This document shows, piece after piece, positions 16,863 through 25,585 of a stretch of DNA of 64,000 nucleotides. The stretch's first letter is position 1; each line of letters begins with the position of its first letter. The translations under genes and the position numbers were made by a program. Location: contig JBEIQE010000006.1 of the NCBI GenBank assembly GCA_040376705.1, positions 1 to 64,000 of the forward strand. Direction: 5' to 3'. The stretch comes from JBEIQE01 sp040376705. Its GTDB lineage: Bacteria; Pseudomonadota; Alphaproteobacteria; UBA2400. Below the pieces are notes generated by a model. That model was not told where the DNA came from. It ran no database searches and saw only the letters and a program-made list of their open reading frames with translations.

Positions 16863-17340
16863 ATACCAAAAAACGGTTGAGTAAATAAGACAGGCCAGCA
16901 ACGACTGGCAGTAGTAAAAACTGTGCGAGCACCTCGCTCCAGCCGCTGACGGTCATAAGGCCCGCGAGCAAACCCCAGTTCGCCAGAAACAGCGCCACAT
17001 AACCGGGCGCAAAGCGCAGCCTTGCACCTGCAGCCCCGCCGGTGAATACAAAGCGGCTGAAGTTCTGGTACGCGATGAGCATGCCAAGGCCATACCCAAT
17101 CAGTAGTGCAGGCCCACGCTGTAACCCCAGCACTGTGACACAGAAGACAAAGATGAGGTAACTGAGCAACGTATTGAAGCCACCTACAGCAATAAACCAT
17201 GCGGCATGTTCTAACCAGTTAAGCCAGCGGCCCGGCAAAATTGGCCGCAGCAGCGCAATGCCAAATTGGGTGAGGCGCGAAAACCAGCGTGGTACGGGCA
17301 AGGCTGGAGGAGAAACAGGCTCGGTCATAGCTGCTAGCAT
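16852..17340 (-). CDS. GtrA-family membrane protein
   Basis: About 162 residues with four transmembrane helices. The segment FIAVGGFNTLLSYLIFVFC and the terminal SYLLNRFLVFKV are typical of GtrA, which takes part in moving polyprenyl-linked sugars across the membrane or in polysaccharide modification. The ATG at 17340 (or 17328) is preferred over a non-ATG start at 17358; none has a good ribosome site. It is convergent with the nucleosidase-like gene, overlapping by 11 bases. No glycosyltransferase partner is adjacent. Confidence 0.8.
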   Translation of the reverse strand: MLAAMTEPVSPPALPVPRWFSRLTQFGIALLRPILPGRWLNWLEHAAWFIAVGGFNTLLSYLIFVFCVTVLGLQRGPALLIGYGLGMLIAYQNFSRFVFTGGAAGARLRFAPGYVALFLANWGLLAGLMTVSGWSEVLAQFLLLPVVAGLSYLLNRFLVFKV

Positions 17341-17435
17341 AAGGCATTTTTTGCCCAATCCCTAGCCCCTCTCACAAGCCCGAATGCTGCATTTTTCATG
17401 GGGTTTATAGCAAAAAACTCTGCTATGGTTGGCGC

Positions 17436-19172
17436 ATGAGCATGGTCACGAGTACGCCCTCTCCCGCCCGCCCCAAATCGCATGATCCGGTGCGTGATGC
17501 CCGCATCAAGATCATGCCGTTGATCTGGCAGGTGCTGGCGTTCAGCATGGTGCTGAATATTCTCGTGCTCACCACCTCGTTTTACATGATGCAGGTGTTC
17601 GACCGCGTACTCACCAGCCAGAGTACGGCCACCCTGCTCTACCTCACGCTCATCGCTGTTGGTGCTCTTCTGGTCCTTGCCATTCTCGAGTTTGTGCGCA
17701 CCCGCATCATGAGCCGCATCGGCATGTGGTTTGAAATGCGCCTGACCGCCGAGGGCCTGCAGCGTGCGGTTGAAGCCACCCTCATGGGCCGCGAGTACCG
17801 TACCGAGGTGTTGCGCGATCTCGCCAATATGCGTAACTTTTTCACCGGTTCGGGCATCCTCAACCTGTTCGATGTACCGTGGATGATTATTTATATGCTC
17901 ATCATCTATGCCCTGCATCCGGTACTGGGCCATCTTACACTCGCAGGTGCTGTTATTCTGACCGCACTGGCCTGGCTGAATGACCGCGCCACGCAGGGCG
18001 ACCTCAAAGAAGCGGGTATTCTTGGGCAAAAGACCTTCCGCCGCGCCGAAGCCGCCATCCGTAACGCCGAAGCGATTGACGTGATGGGTATGCTGCCGGG
18101 CCTCGTGCACCGCTGGCGTAAGGATAATGATCAGGTACAGGCCCTGCAGCTACAGGCAGCTGACCGCTCGGGCAGCATTATGGCGGTCTCGAAGTTCACC
18201 CGCCTTGTGCTGCAAATCATCGTGCTGGCTGCAGGTGCCAAACTGGCGCTCGACCGCGAGATGACCGCTGGTGCCATGATCGCCGCCTCAATCATCATCT
18301 CGCGTGCACTGGCACCGATTGAATCCGCCATCGGCAACTGGCGCTCAACCCTTTCGGCATGGCAAACTTATGTACGCCTGCGCGAAGTTTACTCAACCCC
18401 GCTGCTGCGCAGTGCCGCCATGCAGCTGCCGCGCCCCAAGGGCCACCTGACGGTTGAAACCGTTTCTTACATCATCAACGGCCATAAATCGCCCATCATC
18501 AAGGGAGTTACCTTTGAGGTTAAGCCCGGCATGGTCGCCGCCATGGTCGGGCCCTCGGCTGCGGGTAAATCAACCCTCGCGCGCCTGTGCGTTGGCGCTT
18601 ACCCACCCAGCTATGGTAATGTGCGCCTTGATGGGGCCGATGTATTCCTGTGGGAGCGTGAAGACTTCGGCCAGTACGTGGGCTACCTGCCGCAGGATGT
18701 TGAGCTGTTTGCCGGTACCGTGCGTGAAAACATCTCGCGCCTCATGCCGTGTGAGCCTGCCGAAGTGGTTGAAGCCGCACAGATTGCCGGTGCGCACCAG
18801 ATGATCCTGCGCCTGCCGCAAGGCTACGAGACCGAGATTGGCGATAGTGGCGTGATGCTCTCAGGTGGGCAGCGCCAGCGCATTGCCCTTGCCCGCGCGG
18901 TATTCCGTAACCCGCAGCTGGTTGTTCTCGATGAGCCAAACTCAAGCCTTGATGCCGAAGGCGAAGAAGCACTTAATCAGGCCGTGCTGCGCCTCAAGCA
19001 GAAGGGCACTACCGTGCTCATGATCGGGCATCGCCCCAGCATTCTGCAGCATGTAGATACCATTATTGTACTGCGCGATGGCCGCATTCAAATGATGGGC
19101 CCGCGCAACGAAATTCTGGCGAAGATCATTCCGTCAACGCCGCGCGCTGTACCCAGTGGAGCGCCAGCATGA
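17436..19172 (+). CDS. Type I secretion ABC transporter (PrtD/HlyB-like, no C39 domain)
   Basis: A 578-residue exporter half-transporter: N-terminal membrane domain (about 25-310), then an ATPase domain with Walker A GPSAAGKSTLA, signature LSGGQRQRIALARA, Walker B LVVLDEPNSSLD and switch His in LMIGHRPS. This is the PrtD/LipB subgroup that exports C-terminally signalled RTX proteins, lipases and proteases with an HlyD-type adaptor and TolC. The next gene starts inside its stop (ATGA). No substrate or TolC gene is present in the window. Confidence 0.92.
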   Translation: MSMVTSTPSPARPKSHDPVRDARIKIMPLIWQVLAFSMVLNILVLTTSFYMMQVFDRVLTSQSTATLLYLTLIAVGALLVLAILEFVRTRIMSRIGMWFEMRLTAEGLQRAVEATLMGREYRTEVLRDLANMRNFFTGSGILNLFDVPWMIIYMLIIYALHPVLGHLTLAGAVILTALAWLNDRATQGDLKEAGILGQKTFRRAEAAIRNAEAIDVMGMLPGLVHRWRKDNDQVQALQLQAADRSGSIMAVSKFTRLVLQIIVLAAGAKLALDREMTAGAMIAASIIISRALAPIESAIGNWRSTLSAWQTYVRLREVYSTPLLRSAAMQLPRPKGHLTVETVSYIINGHKSPIIKGVTFEVKPGMVAAMVGPSAAGKSTLARLCVGAYPPSYGNVRLDGADVFLWEREDFGQYVGYLPQDVELFAGTVRENISRLMPCEPAEVVEAAQIAGAHQMILRLPQGYETEIGDSGVMLSGGQRQRIALARAVFRNPQLVVLDEPNSSLDAEGEEALNQAVLRLKQKGTTVLMIGHRPSILQHVDTIIVLRDGRIQMMGPRNEILAKIIPSTPRAVPSGAPA

Positions 19173-20518
19173 GCAACCTGCCCGATATCGTGCGTGACCT
19201 GCCGCAGCTTCCCCCCGTGCCGGATGCACCGTCTGCGGGGCAATGGAGCCGTTTGGGCTGGCTTGTGCTCATCGGTGGCCTCGGCGGCTTTTTGCTCTGG
19301 GCCAATATCTTCCAGCTGGCGGGCGGTGCCTTTGCGGCTGGCATGGTTCGTCTGTCGGATGAAAAACAGGTCGTCGCCCATGTTGAGGGCGGTATCATCC
19401 GCCGCCTTGCAGTTGCCGAGGGCGATAAGGTAGAGGCCGGGCAAGAGCTCGTGGTGCTCGACGATTATAACAGCGACACCAACCTTGCCATTCTCGAGAA
19501 GCGCCGCTGGGAGCTGATGGCCCGCCAGACACGGCTTGAGAGCATCCGCGACGGGGCCGAGGCCCTCACCTTCCCGGATGAGCTGCTGCGTCAGCAGGAT
19601 AATACCGCAGTTAAAGAAATCATCTCGGCGCAGGAGCGTCAGTTTGCAGCTGACCATACAGACATCAAAGCGCGCCAGAACATCCTCGAGCAGCAGATAT
19701 TGCAGTATGACGCCATCATTGCCAGCCTTAAAACCCAGACCGTCAGTGGCCGCACCCAGCTTGCGCTGATTGAGCAGGAAGCCGCTGGTGTGCGTGACCT
19801 GCTGAATAAAGGCCTCGAGCGCCGCCCGCGCCTTCTCGCCCTGCAGCGCCAGCAAGCTGCGCTAGAAGCCCAGAACGCGGATTATGCTGGCCGTATTGCC
19901 AGCTACAACGAAAAGATCGGCGAAACCCGCCTGCAGATGAGCAGCCTCGTTTCGGACCAGCGCTCGAAGGCAATTTCCGAACTCACCACGGTTCAGGCCG
20001 AGCTGAACCAGACCAACGAGCAGTGGCTTAACGCCTCTACCCGCTCACGTGAACTGACCCTGCGCGCGGCGCAAGGCGGCACCGTGCTTAATCTGCGCTA
20101 TCGTAGCGAAGGCGCGATCATTCCACCCGGCGAGCCGATTATGGATATCGTACCGGATACCAAGATGTTTGTGGTTGAGGCCCGTATCTCGCCTAACGAT
20201 ATCGATGTGGTACATGAAGGCCTGGCCGCACAAATCCGCCTCTCCGGCCTTAAGCAGCGCACGCACTTAACACTCTTGGGCAGTGTGCTGCGCGTCTCGC
20301 CAGATGCGCTGTTTGATGAGCGCACCGGTGGCAGCTATTTCGAAGCGCGCGTGATGTTCGATACAACCGATAGCGAGTTCACCCGTGTTTCCGAAGCTGG
20401 CGAGCTTTACCCCGGTATGCCGGCAGATATCATCGTCATCGCGCATAAACGCACCATGCTGCAGTACCTGACGCAGCCGATTACCGAGAGCTTCGCCCGC
20501 GCCTTCCACGAGGATTAG
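19169..20518 (+). CDS. HlyD-family membrane fusion protein of type I secretion
   Basis: A 449-residue adaptor: short cytoplasmic tail, one transmembrane helix (about 30-50), lipoyl-like half-motif beginning VAHVEGGIIRRLAVAEGDKV, a long coiled-coil hairpin (about 110-310) and a beta-barrel region with RISPNDIDVVHEGL. It bridges the ABC exporter to an outer-membrane TolC. It overlaps the exporter gene by four bases and ends with TAG, which matters for judging the in-frame TAGs elsewhere. Confidence 0.93.
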   Translation: MSNLPDIVRDLPQLPPVPDAPSAGQWSRLGWLVLIGGLGGFLLWANIFQLAGGAFAAGMVRLSDEKQVVAHVEGGIIRRLAVAEGDKVEAGQELVVLDDYNSDTNLAILEKRRWELMARQTRLESIRDGAEALTFPDELLRQQDNTAVKEIISAQERQFAADHTDIKARQNILEQQILQYDAIIASLKTQTVSGRTQLALIEQEAAGVRDLLNKGLERRPRLLALQRQQAALEAQNADYAGRIASYNEKIGETRLQMSSLVSDQRSKAISELTTVQAELNQTNEQWLNASTRSRELTLRAAQGGTVLNLRYRSEGAIIPPGEPIMDIVPDTKMFVVEARISPNDIDVVHEGLAAQIRLSGLKQRTHLTLLGSVLRVSPDALFDERTGGSYFEARVMFDTTDSEFTRVSEAGELYPGMPADIIVIAHKRTMLQYLTQPITESFARAFHED

Positions 20519-20541
20519 AGCTGCAGCTCTGCCCGATGGTT

Positions 20542-20916
20542 CTACAAATAGGGTAAGAATACAGAGAGGCCAAGCAAAGCTGCGCCAAGGGCACAAACCA
20601 ATACCGCCCCCGCAGCGATATCTTTGGCGCGCTTAACTGCAAGGTTGAACTCGGGAGATATGACATCACACAGATATTCAAACGCCGTATTCATAAGCTC
20701 AGCAAACCATACCAGTACGATAGCCACAATTAGCCACCGCCAATCCGCTGCACTTATCTGCAACCACCATCCAGCAAAACAGACGATGAGGGTTGCCAGT
20801 AAATGAAGCCATGCGTTGTGCTGGCTCCTGAGCGCAAACAAGATACCCTGCATGGCATAACTAAAACTTTTGAGCCGCTTTTCTAGAGAAAATCGAGGTG
20901 CTGTCTTATCACTCAT
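20542..20916 (-). CDS. dgkA: Diacylglycerol/undecaprenol kinase (DgkA type)
   Basis: A 124-residue membrane kinase. Conserved features include AWLHLLATL in the first helix, ELMNTAFEYLCD (catalytic Glu and Asn) and VKRAKDIAAGAVL. These are the motifs of prokaryotic diacylglycerol kinases; the Gram-positive-like branch phosphorylates undecaprenol. The ATG at 20916 is used, and the TTG at 20934 is less likely. Its start overlaps the stop of a 41-residue ORF by eight bases, and that ORF follows the linalool-dehydratase-like gene by six bases, so the kinase belongs to an operon that may act on a lipid or isoprenoid alcohol. Confidence 0.9.
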   Translation of the reverse strand: MSDKTAPRFSLEKRLKSFSYAMQGILFALRSQHNAWLHLLATLIVCFAGWWLQISAADWRWLIVAIVLVWFAELMNTAFEYLCDVISPEFNLAVKRAKDIAAGAVLVCALGAALLGLSVFLPYL

Positions 20917-21034
20917 CCTGCTCAAACCTTTCAAGACGCCAGGAAACAGCTGACGTGCTGGTTTTGCCAGATAGTTTTGCCCATATCGCTAGGGCTAAAC
21001 CAAACACTCCCGCGATGAAAGCACAACACGCCAT
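20909..21034 (-). CDS. 41-residue single-helix membrane protein between LDI-like gene and dgkA
   Basis: The ATG at 21034 is preceded by GAGG five bases upstream and opens a frame of 41 codons starting MACCAFIAGVFGLALAIWAK, one membrane helix with a Cys pair, followed by a polar charged tail ending RFEQDE. It begins six bases after the stop of the upstream gene, whose TGA lies in the ribosome site, and ends eight bases inside dgkA. This tight packing and good ribosome site support a real gene. I know no family for it. Confidence 0.6.
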   Translation of the reverse strand: MACCAFIAGVFGLALAIWAKLSGKTSTSAVSWRLERFEQDE

Positions 21035-21040
21035 GATGCC

Positions 21041-22960
21041 TCAATCCACCCGACTAATCTGAATTTCCGTTCGTCCTATCAGATTAACATAAATTTTAGC
21101 GCTAGCCTCATTATCAGCAATCACGACTTCTTCCTCTGCACCAGAGCATCGATACGTCTGCCCTGCCAACAACCCTGAAATAATGATACCCTGACGAGAT
21201 GGCTTATCACCTGGATATAAAACAGCCAGTAATTGTCCATTATTGCCGTGAGCGCTAGCCACCAGAACATCCGGATATGGAACCGAACTCAGATATGGAC
21301 CTTCATGAATTACAGGATCGTTCATAAGTCTGCAAAACGCGTTTGGTGTCGTCGCGCGCGCCATGAACTCTACGGCATGTGCCCAGACCGAAGCCTTAGG
21401 GCGATAGAGATGTCTGCCATTTTCAAGTGCAGGACACTCATCTTCCAGTGCCCTGAAGCACAGATCTTTGACCTGCTCATCGCCAAGCTCGGCAGCCGCG
21501 AGTGCAGTAGCAGTATAAGCAGAAGCGCGCGTGAAATGATAATTACCCGTATCTATGCGCCAGAATTTATTACGCTGCAGGGCTCTATCCTTTATTATAT
21601 CACACCGTAAAGCCAGCCAATGCCGCAATGCTATATCAGGCATAGTTGCGTTCATGAAAAAACATGGCATAGCCTGAGGCATGGCTCCGCCAAGACTTGG
21701 CAGCGCTAATCCGGTGTAATTGGAACGGCAAGGTATAATACGACCTCCAGCATCCAGAAACTCGGCGTCAAGCATTTTCCGGAACGTCTCTTCCTGCTGG
21801 GCCCAAACTTGTGGTGCATTTGACTTAACTGCGGCAGCGGCGATTGTGTTACAAAGTGGATAAATCCAGTTAGGCTCGCAGGCAATCAGGTGGAAGTCTG
21901 AGCCCTCGGCCTCGCGCCCAAGCGCTTTTATCAAGTCAGGCTGACTATAAGAATAAACCTTACCAGACGGATGTTTGAGCACAAAACTATCGGGATTGGT
22001 GAATTGATGGCTACCTGATGCATTCTGATACATCGCTATTTGCGTAGCGCAAAATCCGGTAAACATGATATTCTCATGCCTAACCGGATCGGGATCATAC
22101 CGCAGGTTACCCCACAGATTTTCGGCAGTCCAATAGCGCCAAACGCGGTAATCCGTTTGCTTCAAAATAAGGCGGCGTTGCGCCTCAGCAAGATATCCCC
22201 TGAATGCTGGCAGATGAGTTGCCTGAGCCATAGATAATGCATAACCGAGAAAATTAAGCTGATACCGGATTGCTGCTGTTTGGTACTGATCAAGCTATTC
22301 AAAACCATTGAACTGTTCTATTGGCTGTAGTGCCCTATCGAGCAGAAAGCGCATTCGCTTCAGGTCATCCAGCGAGAATTCAGGTTTATCACTTACGCTC
22401 TTTACAAATGTGCTGGCCACATTATCTCCACAAGTGCGTAACCAGGTATTTGTTTCTCTTCGCTTGCGCTTTCCCAAGATCTTGATGAGAACAGAAGCCA
22501 TAACAGCTAGAACTGCCGCAGCGCCAATGATCGTAAGAATACTCCAGACAGCCGCATGATGAACATGACCATGTTTCATGCCTGCCGCCGCAAGCGCAAA
22601 CAGCAACCATACAAGCGGTGGCGCAAGCACATTACCGGTAGCGAACCAGATGAACACAGCAATACCAAAGGCCAGTAGACCAGATGCCGCTATCGCTATA
22701 TAGAGAAGACCGGACCCACTAGTAAAATCCGCATGCGCCAGAAAGCCACCACCCGGCAGCATGAGACCGAGACCAAAGATCTGCCAATACGTCTGTGCAC
22801 TGTTGGAGGAGAGATATAGGCCAATAGATAATAGCGCTATATATAAGAGTAACAGCCTGCAAATACGTTGCGCTGTTACCGGACCACAAAAACCTATACG
22901 TTCAGGAAATAATCCTACTGGTTGAAGTTTATGAGTATCGTCGGGTAATACATCAGGCAT
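21041..22960 (-). pseudogene. Linalool dehydratase/isomerase-like gene split by one in-frame TAG
   Basis: One frame runs from ATG 22960 to TGA 21041 (about 638 residues) with a single TAG at 22297-22295. Before it: four or five membrane helices (including FGLGLMLPGGGFLAH) and FSLDDLKRMRFLLDRALQP ending NGFE. After it: LDQYQTAAIRYQLNFLGYAL, HENIMFTG, and ACEPNWIYPLCN, whose two Cys are nine residues apart as in the catalytic pair of Castellaniella linalool dehydratase/isomerase. Family members, as I recall, have Trp at the stop position, so TGG to TAG is likely. The Asp of the active site lies before the stop and the Cys pair after it. The catalytic His of the known enzyme (in a KGH segment) appears to be Phe here (TGF). 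A restart at ATG 22231 would give a 396-residue fragment. It is followed by a small membrane protein and dgkA. Confidence 0.75.
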
Positions 22961-23308
22961 TTATTTTTCATACAGGCCGGCTATAACCAGAACAATGCGT
23001 CACTTTGTGCATCAGGCAGTTGTAAATTAGCTTACCGAGACCTGTACACAGCTTATACATTTATGGTCTGCTCAACTCAGCCGGCAACCTGCCCGAGTAC
23101 AACCATCCCCTGAGAATTAATCATTAAGATCGCAGCTGTAGTTCTGCTAGCCAAAAAACGGGTATGCTGAAAATTGCCTTCTTTTTTACTTTTTTGCAGC
23201 AAATTTTTTATCTCCGCATCTTGAGAAAACATATGACTTCCCAAATATGAAAGCAGCGGGCCGGGCCCCTCTAGTAATAGCTGGGTATTAGGCTATTGCG
23301 ATGTCGGA
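22961..23308. other. AT-rich intergenic region, no gene seen
   Basis: About 350 bases upstream of both the LDI-like gene (minus) and the DUF465 gene (plus). It contains A/T runs near 23180-23215 and a GC dyad GGGCCGGGCCC at about 23258-23269, but no supported ORF or RNA gene. Promoters for the divergent genes should be here; I cannot place them confidently. Confidence 0.4.
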
Positions 23309-23333
23309 CCGCATCGGAGATTTCCGATGGTGG
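23309..23333 (+). other. First stem-loop in DUF465 leader
   Basis: CATCGGA (23312-23318) pairs with TCCGATG (23323-23329) around GATT, and three more pairs extend it with one bulged G. It lies about 55 bases before the start codon of the DUF465 gene and 24 bases before the Shine-Dalgarno hairpin. Confidence 0.5.
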
Positions 23334-23356
23334 CTCGGTTATACCCCATCGTGAAA

Positions 23357-23383
23357 TCCTCCGGTTCACAAACCTCAGGAGGA
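23357..23383 (+). promoter_or_regulatory. Hairpin masking the Shine-Dalgarno of the DUF465 gene
   Basis: TCCTCCGGTT (23357-23366) can pair fully with AACC (23371-23374) and GGAGGA (23378-23383), leaving a CACA loop and a TCA bulge. The ribosome site AGGAGG at 23377-23382 lies inside the 3' strand, four bases before the ATG at 23387. Translation should depend on melting or rearranging this ten-pair stem, as in an RNA thermometer or another cis switch. Confidence 0.6.
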
Positions 23384-23386
23384 GAT

Positions 23387-23593
23387 ATGTCTACTCGGTT
23401 CTTCAAGTCACTTCTTTTGCGCTCAGCCAGTCTGCAACGGGAAATCGAGGCAGAGTACGCCCGCCCGAAGCCCGATTCTTTGCGCCTGCTCAGGCTCAAG
23501 AAGCTAAAGCTACTGGTTAAGGACAGACTACACAGGCTTATGCGGACTACCCGGAATCCCGCCCTGGTACCGGCGATGGCCAGAAACAAGTAA
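23387..23593 (+). CDS. DUF465/YdcH-like small protein
   Basis: A 68-residue basic protein. Residues about 28-55 (PKPDSLRLLRLKKLKLLVKD) fit the DUF465 (YdcH, SlyX-like) pattern of two short helices forming a coiled hairpin. Its function is unknown in the family. The ATG at 23387 is fixed by the very strong AGGAGG just before it; a longer frame from 23327 runs through the leader hairpins and is unlikely. A rho-independent terminator follows 15 bases after the stop, so this is a single-gene transcript. Confidence 0.7.
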   Translation: MSTRFFKSLLLRSASLQREIEAEYARPKPDSLRLLRLKKLKLLVKDRLHRLMRTTRNPALVPAMARNK

Positions 23594-23607
23594 AGTATGA
23601 TATTGCC

Positions 23608-23639
23608 TCTGCGCTGGTACTGCGGCGCAGATGCTTTTT
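23608..23639 (+). terminator. Rho-independent terminator after DUF465 gene
   Basis: TCTGCGC (23608-23614) pairs with GCGCAGA (23625-23631) around a ten-base loop, followed by TGC and five T (23635-23639). Confidence 0.7.
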
Positions 23640-23755
23640 ATTGTCTTCCTTGGCGGAGAAAGCCCCATATAAAAACATTTACACTATCTGATTATTACAA
23701 ACGTACTATATAGCCTTACATAGGCATTAGAGCCTGAAAGGTCTTACTGGAATAA

Positions 23756-24769
23756 ATGGACCCCTTATCTCAAGCAGTTGTAGGAGCCCTAGGCGGAACT
23801 GCCGGTGCCCTGATCCTGCGCAACCCACAACATCTACGCAAAGCAGCACTGGCAGGCATGATAGGCGGACTGATACCCGACCTTGATGTCCTTATCCACT
23901 CAAGCAGAGATCCACTCATCGGCATTCTGATGCATCGGCACTTTACCCATGCCTTGCTTATGGCACCACTTGTGGGCCTGGCTGCTGCCTTATTAAGTGG
24001 TTTGGCTTTACGTGCTTGCCGCATGTCTGAGCTGAGTTGGCGATGGATATGGCTTTACTCCACCTTGGGCGTGGCCACGCACGGGCCACTGGATGCCCTG
24101 ACCAATTATGGCACACACCTGTTCTGGCCAATTTTGCAGCAACGTGAAAGCTGGAATGCAATTTCAATTATAGATCCTATATTTACGGTTACTCTTATCG
24201 GGCTCATGCTCTTTGCAGTCATGCGCAAGAGTGAGCGTTTTATTATAGGTGCACTAATTTTTGCGGGTCTGTACATCTCATTCGGTTTTGCACAAAATCA
24301 CAGAGCCCAGCTGGCGTTGCATGAACTTGCAGAAAGTAGAGGGCACGTACCTGCGCGCGCATTTGTAAATCCCACGTTCGGCAACCTGCTAGCATGGCGG
24401 CTGGTCTATGAAGCTGAGGGTCAGATGTACAGCGACGGTGTGCACCTGGGATGGAATAAACGCATTTATCAGGGCAGCTCGGCCGTGCTTTATAGGTTGC
24501 CATCAGAACTGCTACCACCCGGCTCATTCCAGGCGCAGCAATTCGAACACTTCCGCTTTTTTGCAAATGACTGGCTGGTGGCTGATAACACCGGCCTGTT
24601 AGTGAAAGACGCCCGCTTTGCTGCCCTGCCAACTGATATTGGCGGATTTTGGGGTGTGCGCCTGAAGCCAGATGTATCGGCAACGACTCTGGATTGGGTC
24701 AGCTTCGGTGGGCGCGATACCCGCCGATGGCCACAACTACGGGCCATGATCTTGGGTAAAGCTTTATAG
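23756..24769 (+). CDS. YdjM/DUF457-type membrane-bound metal-dependent hydrolase
   Basis: A 337-residue inner-membrane protein. The N-terminal half has the YdjM/DUF457 pattern: MDPLSQAVVGALGG, DLDVL, HRHFTHALLM and HGPLDALTNYGTHLFWP with conserved His/Asp residues, and five hydrophobic helices to about residue 180. The C-terminal half is a soluble domain. The family includes LexA-regulated YdjM and uncharacterised hydrolases. No LexA box was noticed upstream. It ends with TAG and is transcribed toward tRNA-Gln on the opposite strand. Confidence 0.8.
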   Translation: MDPLSQAVVGALGGTAGALILRNPQHLRKAALAGMIGGLIPDLDVLIHSSRDPLIGILMHRHFTHALLMAPLVGLAAALLSGLALRACRMSELSWRWIWLYSTLGVATHGPLDALTNYGTHLFWPILQQRESWNAISIIDPIFTVTLIGLMLFAVMRKSERFIIGALIFAGLYISFGFAQNHRAQLALHELAESRGHVPARAFVNPTFGNLLAWRLVYEAEGQMYSDGVHLGWNKRIYQGSSAVLYRLPSELLPPGSFQAQQFEHFRFFANDWLVADNTGLLVKDARFAALPTDIGGFWGVRLKPDVSATTLDWVSFGGRDTRRWPQLRAMILGKAL

Positions 24770-24784
24770 GCTGTAGTGAGAAGC

Positions 24785-24859
24785 TGGCTGGGGCGGGAGG
24801 GATCGAACCTCCGAATGGCGGAATCAAAATCCGCTGCCTTACCGCTTGGCGACGCCCCA
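24785..24859 (-). tRNA. tRNA-Gln (anticodon TTG), CCA encoded
   Basis: On the minus strand the acceptor TGGGGCG pairs with CGCCCCA, followed by discriminator G and encoded CCA (24787-24785). The anticodon loop TTTTGAT is closed by GCGGA/TCCGC, giving anticodon TTG, and the T arm contains GGTTCGATCC. Length is 75 bases including CCA. It reads CAA/CAG and is not an amber suppressor. Confidence 0.95.
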
Positions 24860-24994
24860 ACACGCAGCCTTGATACCGATAAAGCCGTAAAAGTGCAATC
24901 ATTCTTGCAGAAGATCTGGCCGAATTATCCTTAGAATACAGGCACTCAAGCGCCGAGAAACCAGATATTAGTGAAAAATCGCTAACCTATAGTC

Positions 24995-25363
24995 ATGGCT
25001 GACCCTAAACCACCCGTCGACCCCAAGGTTGAAGAAGCGAGTAAATTCTTCAAAGCCATGGGCGATGTCGTGGCCGATAACAAAGGCGAGCTTTTAAAGG
25101 ATAAAGGCGTAGCCGGTACTGATCTCGGCTGGATTGAGCTCGCCAAACTCAAAGGGGCCTATAACAAGTTTGAGACTGAGTGCGTTGAAAAACTCGCTGC
25201 TGGTGCCACCTGTACTACTGTGTTTAACAGCAGCAGCGGCAAACGGCTGGATGTTGATGTAAGCCTCACGCAGGGTGTGGATATCAAAATCACTGCCCCT
25301 GAAACCCAGAACACGCGCAAAGTTTCATTCAGGCCGCCGGCTTCGGGCGGAACCAAGCCCTAG
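24995..25363 (+). CDS. Hypothetical 122-residue protein
   Basis: A soluble protein without signal peptide or membrane helix. The N-terminal half is helical and charged (VEEASKFFKAMGDVVADNKG), with two Cys in TECVEKLAAGATCTTVF; the C-terminal half looks like beta strands ending in a Pro/Gly tail (RPPASGGTKP). No family is recognised. It ends with TAG. A hairpin with A and T tracts at 25489-25510 may end its transcript. Confidence 0.6.
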   Translation: MADPKPPVDPKVEEASKFFKAMGDVVADNKGELLKDKGVAGTDLGWIELAKLKGAYNKFETECVEKLAAGATCTTVFNSSSGKRLDVDVSLTQGVDIKITAPETQNTRKVSFRPPASGGTKP

Positions 25364-25488
25364 ATATACAACAATAATCAAGCTGGTTGCTACAATTCGC
25401 CACCCTCCCTATCGTGGCGTAATAGCCTATTTACCCTTCCGGCAAGGCCTGTAGCCGCGTCAGTCGCTAACTAGGGTAATTTCATTAT

Positions 25489-25510
25489 AAAAACACTTCG
25501 TTGTGTTTTT
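25489..25510. terminator. Bidirectional-type terminator hairpin
   Basis: AAAAACAC (25489-25496) pairs with GTGTTTTT (25503-25510) around TTCGTT. The A and T tracts are part of the stem, so it could act on either strand. It separates the 24995 gene from the promoter of the signalling operon. Confidence 0.55.
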
Positions 25511-25516
25511 TACATA

Positions 25517-25544
25517 TTGAAAACCCGTTTTTTTGGTGTATAGT
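25517..25544 (+). promoter_or_regulatory. Sigma70-like promoter of the signalling operon
   Basis: TTGAAA at 25517-25522 and TATAGT at 25539-25544 are spaced by 16 bases, about 42 bases before the ATG of the XRE-REC gene. The surrounding DNA is AT-rich. Confidence 0.55.
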
Positions 25545-25585
25545 ATGCATATTATTCAACTAGATATGTTTTATATAGAGACACC

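Noticed and set aside
17334..18110. Minus-strand ORF (258 codons) opposite the ABC exporter
   Set aside because: Gln/His/Gly-rich shadow frame covering the conserved exporter gene.
24785..24859. Amber suppressor tRNA
   Set aside because: The anticodon loop TTTTGAT gives TTG (Gln), not CTA.
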